The notes under the pieces were generated by a model, which searched no databases, was not told where the DNA came from, and was given only the letters and a program-made list of their open reading frames with translations. A DNA stretch of 64,000 nucleotides from Turicimonas muris (GTDB lineage: Bacteria; Pseudomonadota; Gammaproteobacteria; Burkholderiales; Burkholderiaceae_F), in the NCBI RefSeq assembly GCF_002221595.1, contig NZ_NHMP01000002.1, forward strand, positions 372,001-436,000. Reading direction: 5' to 3'. Positions 52,266 to 61,491 of this stretch are shown piece by piece (within the stretch, counting starts at the first letter, position 1; every line of letters starts with the position of its first letter). The position numbers were made by a program, and so were the translations under genes.

Positions 52266-53466
52266 TTTGATTTCTTAAATATAAAGATAAAGGGAAAAGT
52301 GCTCCTACCCATAACCAATAAAACTTCATTACAGCTGAATGCCCTAAGTTATATTCTGTTAATCCCTGAAGAAAAAGACAAAGAGTTGATACAAAAATCA
52401 CAACATAAATGCCTTGTTTAAACTTAGTAAAATTTCTGAAGCTATTTAGAAGAAGGAAGCCAAATAAAAGCAGGTATCCAATAAGTCCAGACAAACCACT
52501 TTCTCCTAAGAGTTGAAATATATTGCTGTGAGCTCTGGTTAGATTTCTTTCTTTTGCGTTGTTATCTATATATTTATTTTTATATTGGTCGCCATACGCG
52601 CCTAGACCCACTCCAAAAAAAGGATGATCTTGAAACATTTTGTAGGAACTTTTCCACAAAAGTATTCGTTCTGATTTCAAATAAATTTCTGAAGAAGTTA
52701 GGGTTTTCATTCGGCTAGAAACTTCTTCTGAGGTATATAAAGATCCCACACCAATACTACTTGCAATACAGAACACTATCAGTAAGCTCTTAAAAGAGAA
52801 CTTAAAGAATAAAAGCATTACGATAAAGCTGGCCCCAACAGCAAGCCATGCTCCTCGAGTGCCATTCAAGACCAGCAAGACTAAAAACGCAAAACAAAAA
52901 GCAATACAAGCTACTTTCTTAAAAAGAATATTTTCTTGCAATGCCTTGTAGAAGAAAAAAGGCAAAACAATGCATGCGAAGCCAGCATAGACCATAGGGT
53001 GACCAAAGAATCCAGTCACTCGGCCACCAAATTTAGGTAGAGGATCAATAAAAAGACAGGCGATGGAGTCGACACTAAAAGAAACAACTAAGGAAAAAAA
53101 TACTAGAAAGTATGGCCTCCAGTTTTTAAAACTTAGCAAAAGAACTAAAAATAAAACCCCTCTCATTAGATAAGTTCTGGACCACACCCCTAGGGCTATG
53201 AAGATGTCAGGGCTGGTGAGAACTGGTAAAAACTCTAAAATAGCGTAAATTAAGTAAATCAAAAAAAAGATTTGAAATCTTTTGAATCTCGTCTTAATTT
53301 CCTGAGGATTTTTGATTAAGTAGAGAACAAAAAAAAGATAAACAAGGATCTGAAATAAGTTCGAAACCTTAACTTGGATGCATTGAAAAAATGCACAAAG
53401 ACAAAAACAAAGGAGTAGAGAACTTTCCAAGAAATTTTGTCGTTTAAAAAAGTTTGAGAGGTTCAT
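52243..53466 (-). CDS. O-antigen ligase/polymerase (WaaL/Wzy family)
   Basis: A 407-residue integral membrane protein with about eleven hydrophobic helices. The periplasmic Wzy_C loop contains FGVGLGAYGDQYK and RAHSNIFQLLGESGLSGLIG, the typical H-SN-x-Q-x-L-x-E-x-G pattern of WaaL-type ligases and Wzy polymerases. It would transfer O-antigen from undecaprenyl diphosphate to lipid A core or polymerise repeat units. The start at 53466 (MNLSNFFKRQNF) is preferred over an upstream ATG that adds 38 non-family residues. Confidence 0.85.
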   Translation of the reverse strand: MNLSNFFKRQNFLESSLLLCFCLCAFFQCIQVKVSNLFQILVYLFFVLYLIKNPQEIKTRFKRFQIFFLIYLIYAILEFLPVLTSPDIFIALGVWSRTYLMRGVLFLVLLLSFKNWRPYFLVFFSLVVSFSVDSIACLFIDPLPKFGGRVTGFFGHPMVYAGFACIVLPFFFYKALQENILFKKVACIAFCFAFLVLLVLNGTRGAWLAVGASFIVMLLFFKFSFKSLLIVFCIASSIGVGSLYTSEEVSSRMKTLTSSEIYLKSERILLWKSSYKMFQDHPFFGVGLGAYGDQYKNKYIDNNAKERNLTRAHSNIFQLLGESGLSGLIGYLLLFGFLLLNSFRNFTKFKQGIYVVIFVSTLCLFLQGLTEYNLGHSAVMKFYWLWVGALFPLSLYLRNQNENWNSL

Positions 53467-53628
53467 TTTATTTCCACAGATTATCCATCCAAATGTTGAG
53501 AACAGAGAATGTCCATAGTTGAGATCTTCTCGCTTTCCCCGTTGCATTACGCCGTTTTGACTCTTACAACACATAACCAAAAGTCTCTTTAACTATTTCT
53601 AAATACTCACCCAGTAAAATGGTTTTTA

Positions 53629-55599
53629 CTAGTCTTTTAGTTTTTCAAGGATTGCCGGAGCAATCAAAGTACTCCCATATGAAGTTAAATGATTTTCATC
53701 TCTATAAACAGCTTTACCATTATTTACGAGAGAACAATAGCCATTTTTACAAACTATATTAGTAGGATCTATAACTTCCACATTTGTAAATTTTGAAGAG
53801 ATCCCCTTGATGATTTCGTTTACCTTAGAAGTAGCAGCAGTTGCTTCTTTTTGGCTTACACCACATTTGTCTAAAGAGAAGATAGGTCGGTAACAAGAGT
53901 AGACAGTAAAGGGAAATTCTGGTGTATTCAAAATAATCATCACATTTTTTTTGTGAGTTTGCAGTTGCTTCAACCAATCGGTCATAAAAAGTTTAAGAGC
54001 CTCCTCACGTTTTGTATAATCGTTCGGCTCAACCCTATTGTCGTTGAGCCAGCTGTATAGGCCTGGTGAATTCAAAAAAAGATTCCATCTAGATGCCAGA
54101 ATTACAGTTTTAATCTTCGGATCATTAAGTATCTTGTCGAAAGCCTTATCGAGCATAGATTGTCCCTGTCCTTTTTTGATGTAGTTTGGCTCTGCTGTAA
54201 CCTCAAATACGTTTTTAATCGCGGGCGTTCCTTTCATCCCCAGAAACACAATGCCTTTCGAGGTGCCCGCGAAAAGGCCTCTTAAGAGGTGCCTGCCATG
54301 TGAGTCCCCTAAAATTGCAATCTCGGCAGTTTTACCTTTTTCTGCGTAGCAAAAAGAATAAGCATCAAGACTTCCTTTTCCATATTTCTCTAAGCAATAG
54401 TCGGTGGTATGGGGGAAATTGTTATCTGCGCTCTCCAAGACTAATTGTTGTGCCTTATCCAGCCGTTGTGGAAGTCCTTTCATAAGGCGAATAGTCGTTC
54501 CAGAAGCAAATACAAAAAAAAGAATTACAGACAGAGAAATGGAAAGTCTCAAAGTCGCCTTCATTTTTCTTATTGGATTTTCAACAAAGAAATAACTAAT
54601 AATTGCGATTAACAAACCAACAAAGATAAGGATAATCCTTGCTCCAAACCCCGGAATATCTCCCCCAAGAATGATTCTGGAGAAGGCTAAAGGTGGCCAG
54701 TGCCACAAATACCAGGTATAACTGATCAAGCCAACGAAAACTACTAATCGATGTGAAAGAATGGATTTATTAAAGATGGAGTTTTGGCCTATTAGGATCA
54801 AGAGAGTTCCAAGAACTGGAAAAAGAGTGATTATTCCAGGAAACTTGTCTTGTTCATTTGTTATAACTAATCCAATAGTGACTAACAAAATGCCTGAGAA
54901 GGATGACAAATTTTGCTTGGCTAAAGATAAAATAGATAAAAAGTTATTTTTATTTATATAAAAAGCTAATAATCCACCACATGCGAGTTCCCAAAAACGC
55001 GTATGGAGAGAATAAAAGTTCAAAATAGTATTATCTTTAAAAAAATAAACGGAAAAAAATGAAAGAAGGGTTAGGATGACTAAAGCTGAGACAAGTTTTT
55101 TAATTTTGAAAAGAATCACGCATATTAAGGGATAAAAAATATAGAACTGTTCCTCAACGGCTAATGTCCATAGATGCATCAATGGCATCATTTCTGTAGC
55201 TTGATCCCAATATCCCCCTGTGCTTTTAATGAGGTAAATATTTTCTCCGAAAAAAGCTCCCCAACAAATCTGACGAACCAATAAGCGTAATTCAGGAGGG
55301 GCCAAAAGTATGCATCCAGCAATTGTGATACCAATTAAAAGAAAAATTAATGCTGGAAAAATCCTTCGAATTCTTCGAAAGTAAAAATCGGTGAATGAAA
55401 AATTTTCTTTTTCTAATTTTTTAAAGATAATTCCAGAAATTAGAAAGCCTGAGATAACAAAAAAGATATCTACGCCAATAAATCCGCCAGGAAAAAACTC
55501 GGGAAAAGTATGAAAAAATACTACGGTCAAAATAGCGATAGCTCTTAGACCGTCGATGTCCGGACGGTAATTATTTATTCTTGGAGGGGAATAAAACAT
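53629..55599 (-). CDS. OafA-type membrane acyltransferase with C-terminal SGNH domain
   Basis: A 656-residue envelope-sugar O-acetyltransferase. Residues 1-370 are the acyltransferase-3 domain: IDGLRAIAILTVVFFHTFPE (catalytic His), FIGVDIFFVISGFLISGII, FRRIRRIFPALIF, and AVEEQFYIFYPLICVILF, with ten membrane helices. From about residue 390 the periplasmic SGNH domain follows, with AILGDSHGRHLLRG (Ser-Asp block) and DENHLTSYGSTLI (catalytic Asp and His). This layout matches OafA/OatA-type proteins that move acetyl from the cytoplasm to O-antigen or peptidoglycan outside. The position beside the glycan genes favours O-antigen. Confidence 0.92.
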   Translation of the reverse strand: MFYSPPRINNYRPDIDGLRAIAILTVVFFHTFPEFFPGGFIGVDIFFVISGFLISGIIFKKLEKENFSFTDFYFRRIRRIFPALIFLLIGITIAGCILLAPPELRLLVRQICWGAFFGENIYLIKSTGGYWDQATEMMPLMHLWTLAVEEQFYIFYPLICVILFKIKKLVSALVILTLLSFFSVYFFKDNTILNFYSLHTRFWELACGGLLAFYINKNNFLSILSLAKQNLSSFSGILLVTIGLVITNEQDKFPGIITLFPVLGTLLILIGQNSIFNKSILSHRLVVFVGLISYTWYLWHWPPLAFSRIILGGDIPGFGARIILIFVGLLIAIISYFFVENPIRKMKATLRLSISLSVILFFVFASGTTIRLMKGLPQRLDKAQQLVLESADNNFPHTTDYCLEKYGKGSLDAYSFCYAEKGKTAEIAILGDSHGRHLLRGLFAGTSKGIVFLGMKGTPAIKNVFEVTAEPNYIKKGQGQSMLDKAFDKILNDPKIKTVILASRWNLFLNSPGLYSWLNDNRVEPNDYTKREEALKLFMTDWLKQLQTHKKNVMIILNTPEFPFTVYSCYRPIFSLDKCGVSQKEATAATSKVNEIIKGISSKFTNVEVIDPTNIVCKNGYCSLVNNGKAVYRDENHLTSYGSTLIAPAILEKLKD

Positions 55600-56150
55600 G
55601 TCTCTCAGACCATATGGTTTTTGGAAAATCTTCTTAGAATATTTAATGGAACAGTGAGTAGAAATAGTCCTGTTCTTTTTAAAAGTTTTGAAATTATAGT
55701 AAAGTGTCTCTAGTCCATACCTATTCCTAAGAATGATATTCTTTATTTCCCAAAAATTTTAATGGTAATTTCTAGATAAAAATAAATAAAGCTCTTAATA
55801 GGTTGATCGTTGGAAACCTAGAGTGAAAATGGTAATAAGCGTTAATGAGTTAGGTCAATTTGTTGCTTAAAGATCTAGAACTCATTCAGAAACTGGAGTT
55901 TTAATAGATGTTTAGAGTTTATTTCCTCTTCTTTATGTTTTAAGGTCTTAAAAGTCTAATTTTTACCGTGAATTTTTATAATGCGGAATGGATAAAAGGC
56001 AGAGGACCGTTAGATTTTCTATTCAAGGTCCGCAGAGCCCAAACTTTAATGGGGCCGAAATGCTGATTAACCTAAAATTTGAGAAATGTTTCATATGCAC
56101 ATTGTGAATTTGAAATAAGATCTGCCTGTACAGAAAAGCAAGTTGATTAA
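55600..56150. other. 551-bp intergenic region, no gene seen
   Basis: AT-rich spacer between the divergent acyltransferase and gpsA genes. There is no open frame of note. A region near 55990-56035 has GGACC/GGTCC arms with a 20-nt loop. Promoters of both genes must lie here but no consensus boxes stand out. Confidence 0.45.
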
Positions 56151-57131
56151 ATGTTAAAAATTACAGTGATTGGAGCCGGCAGCTGGGGTACAGCTTTGGC
56201 AGTCATTTTGTCCAAGGCCGGGAATCAAGTCAAAGTATTAAGTTTGACCAAAAGAAACTTAATCTCACTTCGTTCCGGATACCATCCAAATTTTGAAGGG
56301 CTGCTCCTTCCAAAGGAAGTCGAATTTACTCAGAGTGTTGAAGATTCCCTCGTTAACGCTGATATTGTAATTTTTGCTGTTTCTTCAAAATACTTGCGCC
56401 CCTCTATTGAAGTAGTAAAACCTTTTATTAAAGAAAGTCAGCTCCTAATCTCGGTCATTAAAGGCTTAGAGCCGCTTACGCTTCTCGTCCCTTCGCAAAT
56501 TATTCAAGAGGCTTTCCCTCATAATTCTGTTGCTGTTCTATCCGGACCAAGCCATGCCGAGGAAGTAATCAAAGGGGAGCCCTTCGGTATGCAATTAGCA
56601 TCCGTAGATTTGCGAGCAGTTGAATTAATTCGAAAAGCTTTCAATAAAGCAAATGTTTATCTTCCGGCAACAGATGACTTGATAGGAACTCAGCTGGGAG
56701 GGGCTCTCAAGAATATTATTGCAATTGGATATGGGATTGCACTTGAACAAGGTCTCGGAACTAACTTTTATTCCATGCTGGTCACAGCAGGTATGGCAGA
56801 TTTGAGAAATTTGGCAGTGGCTGGAGGAGCGGCCCCCGAAACTCTAATGGGACTTGGTGGCCTGGGAGACCTCATTACAACTATCGGCAGTCCGTACAGC
56901 AGAAATAGGAAATTCGGCCAACTATTAGGCAGCGGTATTTCTGTTGAAAAAGCTCTCCAACAGGTTGGGATGGTTGTTGAGGGCGTAAATGCGATGGAAG
57001 GCGCATTAGAACTTGCTCAAGAAAAACAAGTCTCTATTCCGGTTATTAATTTCATAAACAACATCATCAAGAAGAGAATTTCGCCAACCAAGATGAAAGG
57101 ACTCGTTCAGCTTCTTAAAGGCACTTACTAA
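56151..57131 (+). CDS. gpsA: NAD(P)-dependent glycerol-3-phosphate dehydrogenase
   Basis: Makes sn-glycerol-3-phosphate from dihydroxyacetone phosphate for phospholipid synthesis. The 326-residue protein has ITVIGAGSWGTALAVILSKAG (dinucleotide loop), YHPNFEGLLLP, AVLSGPSHAEEV, LGGALKNIIAIGYGI (catalytic Lys), NAMEGALELAQEKQVSIPV in the C-terminal domain. The serine-rich GSPYSRNRKFGQLLGSG segment is typical. It is single and converges with the WbaP-type gene with no hairpin between them. Confidence 0.96.
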   Translation: MLKITVIGAGSWGTALAVILSKAGNQVKVLSLTKRNLISLRSGYHPNFEGLLLPKEVEFTQSVEDSLVNADIVIFAVSSKYLRPSIEVVKPFIKESQLLISVIKGLEPLTLLVPSQIIQEAFPHNSVAVLSGPSHAEEVIKGEPFGMQLASVDLRAVELIRKAFNKANVYLPATDDLIGTQLGGALKNIIAIGYGIALEQGLGTNFYSMLVTAGMADLRNLAVAGGAAPETLMGLGGLGDLITTIGSPYSRNRKFGQLLGSGISVEKALQQVGMVVEGVNAMEGALELAQEKQVSIPVINFINNIIKKRISPTKMKGLVQLLKGTY

Positions 57132-57150
57132 GGAGGCAGAGGGCGCTCGT

Positions 57151-58602
57151 TTAGTAGGCACCGGAATCTTTGGACAGGAGTACTCGGACGGTTTTTACCA
57201 GCATGCTGATGTCAAGCCAAAGATTCCAATTTCTGACATACCAAGCATCAAGCCGAACTCTTCTGTCATAAGAAGTATCTGAGCGGCCGCTCGTTTGCCA
57301 AAGCCCTGTCATTCCCGGACGAACCATCTCGTAATCAGAAAAGTAAGTGCCATATTTGCAGACTTCAGAGCGCGTTATAGGACGAGGCCCGACAAGGCTC
57401 ATGTCACCGATAATGACATTGAATAACTGAGGTAATTCATCTAAGGAGGTTTTTCGCAAGAACATACCAACCCTAGTCACTCTCGGATCATTTTTGAGTT
57501 TTTGTTCTCTTTCCCATTCAGCTTTCGCAGACGGATTTGAAGCTAGGTAAGCGGCAAGCTTCTTATCCGCATCTTTCACCATGGAACGGAATTTGTAGCA
57601 GGGAAACATCTTTCCGTGTCTTCCTAACCGCATATGGGCGTAGATTGCAGGACCAGGGCTGGTCGCTTTAATAAGAATAGCAATTACCAGAAGGAAAGGA
57701 AAGATGAGAAGGGTTCCAATGACGGAAACGACCAAGTCAAATACCCTTTTAACAAATTGGTTGTACCAACGGGAAAGATTATTCTTGACGGATAAAACAA
57801 TTAAGTTTTCGGAATAAAGACGATGCAGTTCCATATTGGATACCGGCATCTCTTCGGTATCCGGAACAAAAGAAACGTTTTTTACCAAAGGAAAAAGCTC
57901 ATCAACTAAAAGATTAAGCTTCTTAGGGTCCATCTTCGGAGCAAGAATCAAAACATTCTGAACGCCGGTTCCTTTGATAATTTCAGTGGCTTTTGATGTT
58001 GGACCGAGGATCGGAAACTTCCCGCTGAGAGCTTTTCCTTTTGGATTATCATCGATTAGGCCAACGACTCGGATGCCGAAAAATACATTGGACGTTGTGT
58101 AATTTAAAAACTTCTTAGCTGTCTCATCTGAACCAATCATAATTGTCGGTTCTAAAAATAATGAGTACCTGTTTAGGAGGTGCCTCATCACTAAGCGCCC
58201 GACACAGACAAAAGAAAATACGAACGTGCCTAATAAAGTCACAAAAAGTCTGGATACAACCGGAGCCTTTCCTGCTAAAAATAAAATGACGATGTAAACA
58301 ACAACGGAATAAAGAACTGACCAGAAAGTTCTTCTTATCATTTCTCCGATGGAAAGGAGACGAATATAAGTTCGGCCCCAGTGGAGAAACACAATAAAAA
58401 TTAAAGGAACAAACAGGAAAAAATAAAAGCTGTCTAAGTCGAATTTGTCGTGCGTATGTCCTAATGTCTGTAGGATAAATTCTCGAAATTCAATTGCAAC
58501 GCATTCAGCGAGAAGAATAGAACAATAATCAACAGCCAGCATAATTACTGGCTGAATGAAAGTACTCCATCTCTCTGAGTCTTTTATTTTAGGTATAGGC
58601 AT
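57151..58602 (-). CDS. WbaP/WcaJ-type polyprenyl-phosphate sugar phosphotransferase
   Basis: Starts a surface glycan by moving hexose-1-phosphate from UDP-sugar to undecaprenyl phosphate. The 483-residue protein has four to five N-terminal membrane helices, a Rossmann-like middle domain (MIGSDETAKKFLNY, VVGLIDDNPKGKALSGKFPI), then the catalytic PNPT domain: KRVFDLVVSVIGTLLIFPF, SPGPAIYAHMRLGRHGKMF, CYKFRSMVKDADKKL and KTSLDELPQLFNVIIGDMSL, with GPRPITRSE. Together with the WaaL-like ligase and acyltransferase this implies an O-antigen or capsule made on a lipid carrier. The sugar (galactose or glucose) is not determined. Confidence 0.93.
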   Translation of the reverse strand: MPIPKIKDSERWSTFIQPVIMLAVDYCSILLAECVAIEFREFILQTLGHTHDKFDLDSFYFFLFVPLIFIVFLHWGRTYIRLLSIGEMIRRTFWSVLYSVVVYIVILFLAGKAPVVSRLFVTLLGTFVFSFVCVGRLVMRHLLNRYSLFLEPTIMIGSDETAKKFLNYTTSNVFFGIRVVGLIDDNPKGKALSGKFPILGPTSKATEIIKGTGVQNVLILAPKMDPKKLNLLVDELFPLVKNVSFVPDTEEMPVSNMELHRLYSENLIVLSVKNNLSRWYNQFVKRVFDLVVSVIGTLLIFPFLLVIAILIKATSPGPAIYAHMRLGRHGKMFPCYKFRSMVKDADKKLAAYLASNPSAKAEWEREQKLKNDPRVTRVGMFLRKTSLDELPQLFNVIIGDMSLVGPRPITRSEVCKYGTYFSDYEMVRPGMTGLWQTSGRSDTSYDRRVRLDAWYVRNWNLWLDISMLVKTVRVLLSKDSGAY

Positions 58603-58760
58603 TTAATAAGGTTCGGTTGTTGCTAAGTATGATTTTACCTTAGTGTCGGTGTTTTCTCTGATTTGTCGGTTCTCGAATAAGTTTTAGTCATTCGAAGGGT
58701 CTCCTTTTCAGTTCTTCAGAAAGAAAATACAATTAGCCGGCATGAAATTAGAGATCGAAT

Positions 58761-60191
58761 ATGGCAGCAAAATCAAAAAATAGAACTTACTGGGTTTGTT
58801 CTGAGTGCGGGTATGACACCGTGAAATGGTTCGGGCAGTGTCCGTCTTGCAAAGCCTACAACACGATGAAGGAGTTCAAGGTGGCAGAGCCCTCTCAGAA
58901 TCGCTACGCGAGAGCAGAAGAAGATTCTCAGCCAGCTCATTTGGCCCTTGCAGGAACTAGCGACATTTTGGACCTTTCGGATGTAAAAGCTGAAGAAGTT
59001 GCACGCATTCACATTGGATTCAGCGAGTTAGAAAGAGCACTCGGAGGAGGATTTGTTCCCGGTTCGGTAGTTCTTATCGGTGGAGATCCTGGCATTGGTA
59101 AATCAACCTTATTGCTTCAGTCAATGTGTAAAATGGTTGGCCTCGGTCAAGTTTGTTTGTATGCGAGCGGTGAAGAAAGTCCGACGCAAGTTGCTTTACG
59201 AGCAAAAAGGTTGGAAGTCGATACCAAGGGATTGAAGTTCGTTAGCGAAATTCAACTGGAAAAGATCGAGAGTATTATTGAAAGCCAGCAGCCTCAATGG
59301 GTTGTGATCGACTCCATTCAAACCATGTTCTCTGATGCGCTTTCTGCAGCTCCCGGTTCGGTCTCACAAGTGAAAGAGTGCGCTGCTCGATTAACTCGCC
59401 TAGCAAAACGAAAAGGGATCGGCGTGATTTTTGTTGGCCACGTAACTAAAGAAGGTGCAATGGCGGGCCCTCGTGTTTTAGAACATATGGTAGATACAGT
59501 CCTCTACTTCGAGGGAGACACCGAATCAAACTATCGTATCCTTAGAGCTTGTAAGAACAGATTTGGTTCCGTCAACGAAATCGGCGTATTCGGAATGACA
59601 GATAAAGGGCTCAGAGGCGTTAGAAATCCTTCTGCTTTATTCCTTGCTGAAAGAAGGGAAGGCGTATCCGGAAGCGTAACCTTTATCAACTTGGAAGGAA
59701 CGCGGCCCATTCTCATTGAAATTCAAGCTCTGGTTGATAAATCAATGCTGCCAAATCCAAAACGTTTGACGGTAGGTACTGACAGCCAAAGATTGACCAT
59801 GCTTCTGGCGATTCTTCACAGACATGTGTCATTGGCGACTTATGACCAGGACGTCTTTTTAAATGCCGTCGGAGGTATAAAGATTACCGAAACGGCAAGT
59901 GATTTGCCGGTTTTGATTTCTATTGTTTCTTCTATGACCAATCATGCTGTATCTAACAAAACAGCCATGTTCGGCGAAGTAGGGTTGGGCGGGGAAATTC
60001 GTCCGGTTTCCAGAGGCCAGGAAAGAATTAAAGAGGCTGCAAAACTTGGATTTACGAGAATTATTGTTCCGAAGAAGAACAAAGTTGCTGAGTTGCTGGG
60101 AGTTGAAATCGTACCGGTAGAAAATTTAAGAGAGGCTGTGAAAGCCGTTTTCGGCTCTCAAGTCTCTCAAGCAGAATCTTTTGATTCTTAA
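58761..60191 (+). CDS. radA: DNA repair protein RadA
   Basis: Branch-migration helicase of homologous recombination, 476 residues. The N-terminal zinc finger is CSECGYDTVKWFGQCPSC; Walker A is LIGGDPGIGKSTLLLQS; the RadA-specific loop is RACKNRFGSVNEIGVFGM (KNRFG); and the Lon-like C-terminal domain ends with GEVGLGGEIRPVSRGQERI and EAAKLGFTRIIVPKKN. All key residues are present. It is transcribed alone and converges on the first DUF805 gene 10 nt downstream. Confidence 0.97.
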   Translation: MAAKSKNRTYWVCSECGYDTVKWFGQCPSCKAYNTMKEFKVAEPSQNRYARAEEDSQPAHLALAGTSDILDLSDVKAEEVARIHIGFSELERALGGGFVPGSVVLIGGDPGIGKSTLLLQSMCKMVGLGQVCLYASGEESPTQVALRAKRLEVDTKGLKFVSEIQLEKIESIIESQQPQWVVIDSIQTMFSDALSAAPGSVSQVKECAARLTRLAKRKGIGVIFVGHVTKEGAMAGPRVLEHMVDTVLYFEGDTESNYRILRACKNRFGSVNEIGVFGMTDKGLRGVRNPSALFLAERREGVSGSVTFINLEGTRPILIEIQALVDKSMLPNPKRLTVGTDSQRLTMLLAILHRHVSLATYDQDVFLNAVGGIKITETASDLPVLISIVSSMTNHAVSNKTAMFGEVGLGGEIRPVSRGQERIKEAAKLGFTRIIVPKKNKVAELLGVEIVPVENLREAVKAVFGSQVSQAESFDS

Positions 60192-60201
60192 TTTCGGTTG
60201 A

Positions 60202-60972
60202 TTATTTCTTTCGGGAAAGGCGTTTTAAATAATCTACCATACTGGATTCCTCAGCTCCCATCGGACGGTGAGTTGAGGATTTGCTGGCAGGTTGTGCCGG
60301 AGTTTGTGCTTTTCCTTGATCAATGCCGGCCTGAACGTCTGCATTTTTTTCATTGCTCTTCATCATTTCGTCCATAACGCTTCCTTCTCCTACGTTTTGA
60401 TAGTTGTTGGTCTGAACCGGAGCAGGCTGGCGATAATAGCTTTGCTCAGGCTGTCTTTGATAGATATTACTATTGTTGTAAGGATGTTGTGAAGGATCCT
60501 CTGCTTGGAAATAACCATAAGGGCTCATATAACCTTCGGGCACAATATCCGAGGGGCTGGTTGGAGCCCGTAAACCGTATTGATTAGGACCGCGCTGAGA
60601 GCCTAACAAGAGGAAAATCAAAAGAACAACATTCAGGATAGGAATGCATTGAGCCCAAATCCACCATCCTGTGTGATCTCGGTCGTGGAGGCGGCGAATT
60701 GTCACCGAAATAACCGGACAAATAACTAGCAGGCTATACGCCGCATTGATGATGGAGATAGCAGAAACCAATTCAGGCTGGCCTGCGAGGGGATTGACAA
60801 GAGTTTTAATGGAATCGCCGGAGGTAAGTACGGCATCTATGTCGCCACCAAAAAGAGCTAAACAAAACAGAATGACGATATTGATTAAAGTAAATGACCA
60901 ATACTCAGCTCTGGATGCTCTTCCTTTAAAAGTTAAATATCTAGAAAAACAATAAAAATACCAACGAAACAT
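60202..60972 (-). CDS. DUF805 membrane protein with Pro/Gln-rich tail
   Basis: A 256-residue protein. The first 130 residues are the DUF805 domain with about four membrane helices: FKGRASRAEYWSFTLINI (the R-x-E/F-W pattern) and VTIRRLHDRDHTGWWIWAQC are diagnostic. The remaining 120 residues are soluble and unusual, with Tyr/Gln/Pro-rich stretches (YQRQPEQSYYRQPAPVQ) and a basic end (KRLSRKK). DUF805 proteins (YhaH/YhaI-like) have no settled function. A paralogue lies 520 bp upstream on the same strand; the membrane domains are alike but the tails are unrelated. Confidence 0.9.
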   Translation of the reverse strand: MFRWYFYCFSRYLTFKGRASRAEYWSFTLINIVILFCLALFGGDIDAVLTSGDSIKTLVNPLAGQPELVSAISIINAAYSLLVICPVISVTIRRLHDRDHTGWWIWAQCIPILNVVLLIFLLLGSQRGPNQYGLRAPTSPSDIVPEGYMSPYGYFQAEDPSQHPYNNSNIYQRQPEQSYYRQPAPVQTNNYQNVGEGSVMDEMMKSNEKNADVQAGIDQGKAQTPAQPASKSSTHRPMGAEESSMVDYLKRLSRKK

Positions 60973-61193
60973 GGCTTCTTCTCCTTATAAGCGTTGATAT
61001 CTTAGAGTACCTGCAAAAGGCTGAGCGAGATTATCACCCAAAAAAGTAAAGGACAAGAAAAACCAAATTTTGATTCCGTTGGGCGATATTGCAAAACACA
61101 ACAAGTTGGTTTTCTTGAAATATTTTCATTCAGAATCTGAGAACAGGAAAGACAATATTCTTAAAGTTCTGATTATGAATAATCAAGGGGATC

Positions 61194-61491
61194 CTATCTG
61201 CCCAACACTTCTACCGAGGTTACCAAAGCTTCTCTATCAAGTTCGTCTTGAGAGAGTGGCGGTTTTCGGGACGCTAGTTCCTCAAGTCTGCTCATTACCT
61301 CATTCCATCTTGTCTAGATTGGAGGCAAAAAAGATTTGGGAAGAGAGAACTTGATCGTTTGTGTCTCTTTCCAATGCCTCATCTACTATTTTTTGAAATT
61401 CTCTAGCAAGTTCATTCTTTGAAGGTGCAGGTGAGCGTTCGTTAAGAGCTTCGAGCTTTCTTCCTATTTCATCTCCTTTTTCTTCAACTAG
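61194..61491 (-). pseudogene. Decayed tandem-repeat tail beyond the DUF805 stop codon
   Basis: Reading on past the TAA at 61492-61494 in the same frame gives LVEEKGDEIGRKLEALNERS and SKNELAREFQKIVDEALERD, a clear copy of the repeat just before the stop (IEEKGYEIARRLDALAERQP, EEMDREAEKIINEGLGR). The frame ends in a TGA at 61300. After a shift of frame there is another unit, MSRLEELASRKPPLSQDELD, ending at TAG 61194. The unit is about 58-59 residues. The gene therefore once had, or is losing, at least two further units. Confidence 0.75.

Noticed and set aside
61070-61354. 94-codon plus-strand frame between the DUF805 genes
   Set aside because: It overlaps antisense to the decayed repeat tail, which explains the sequence better.
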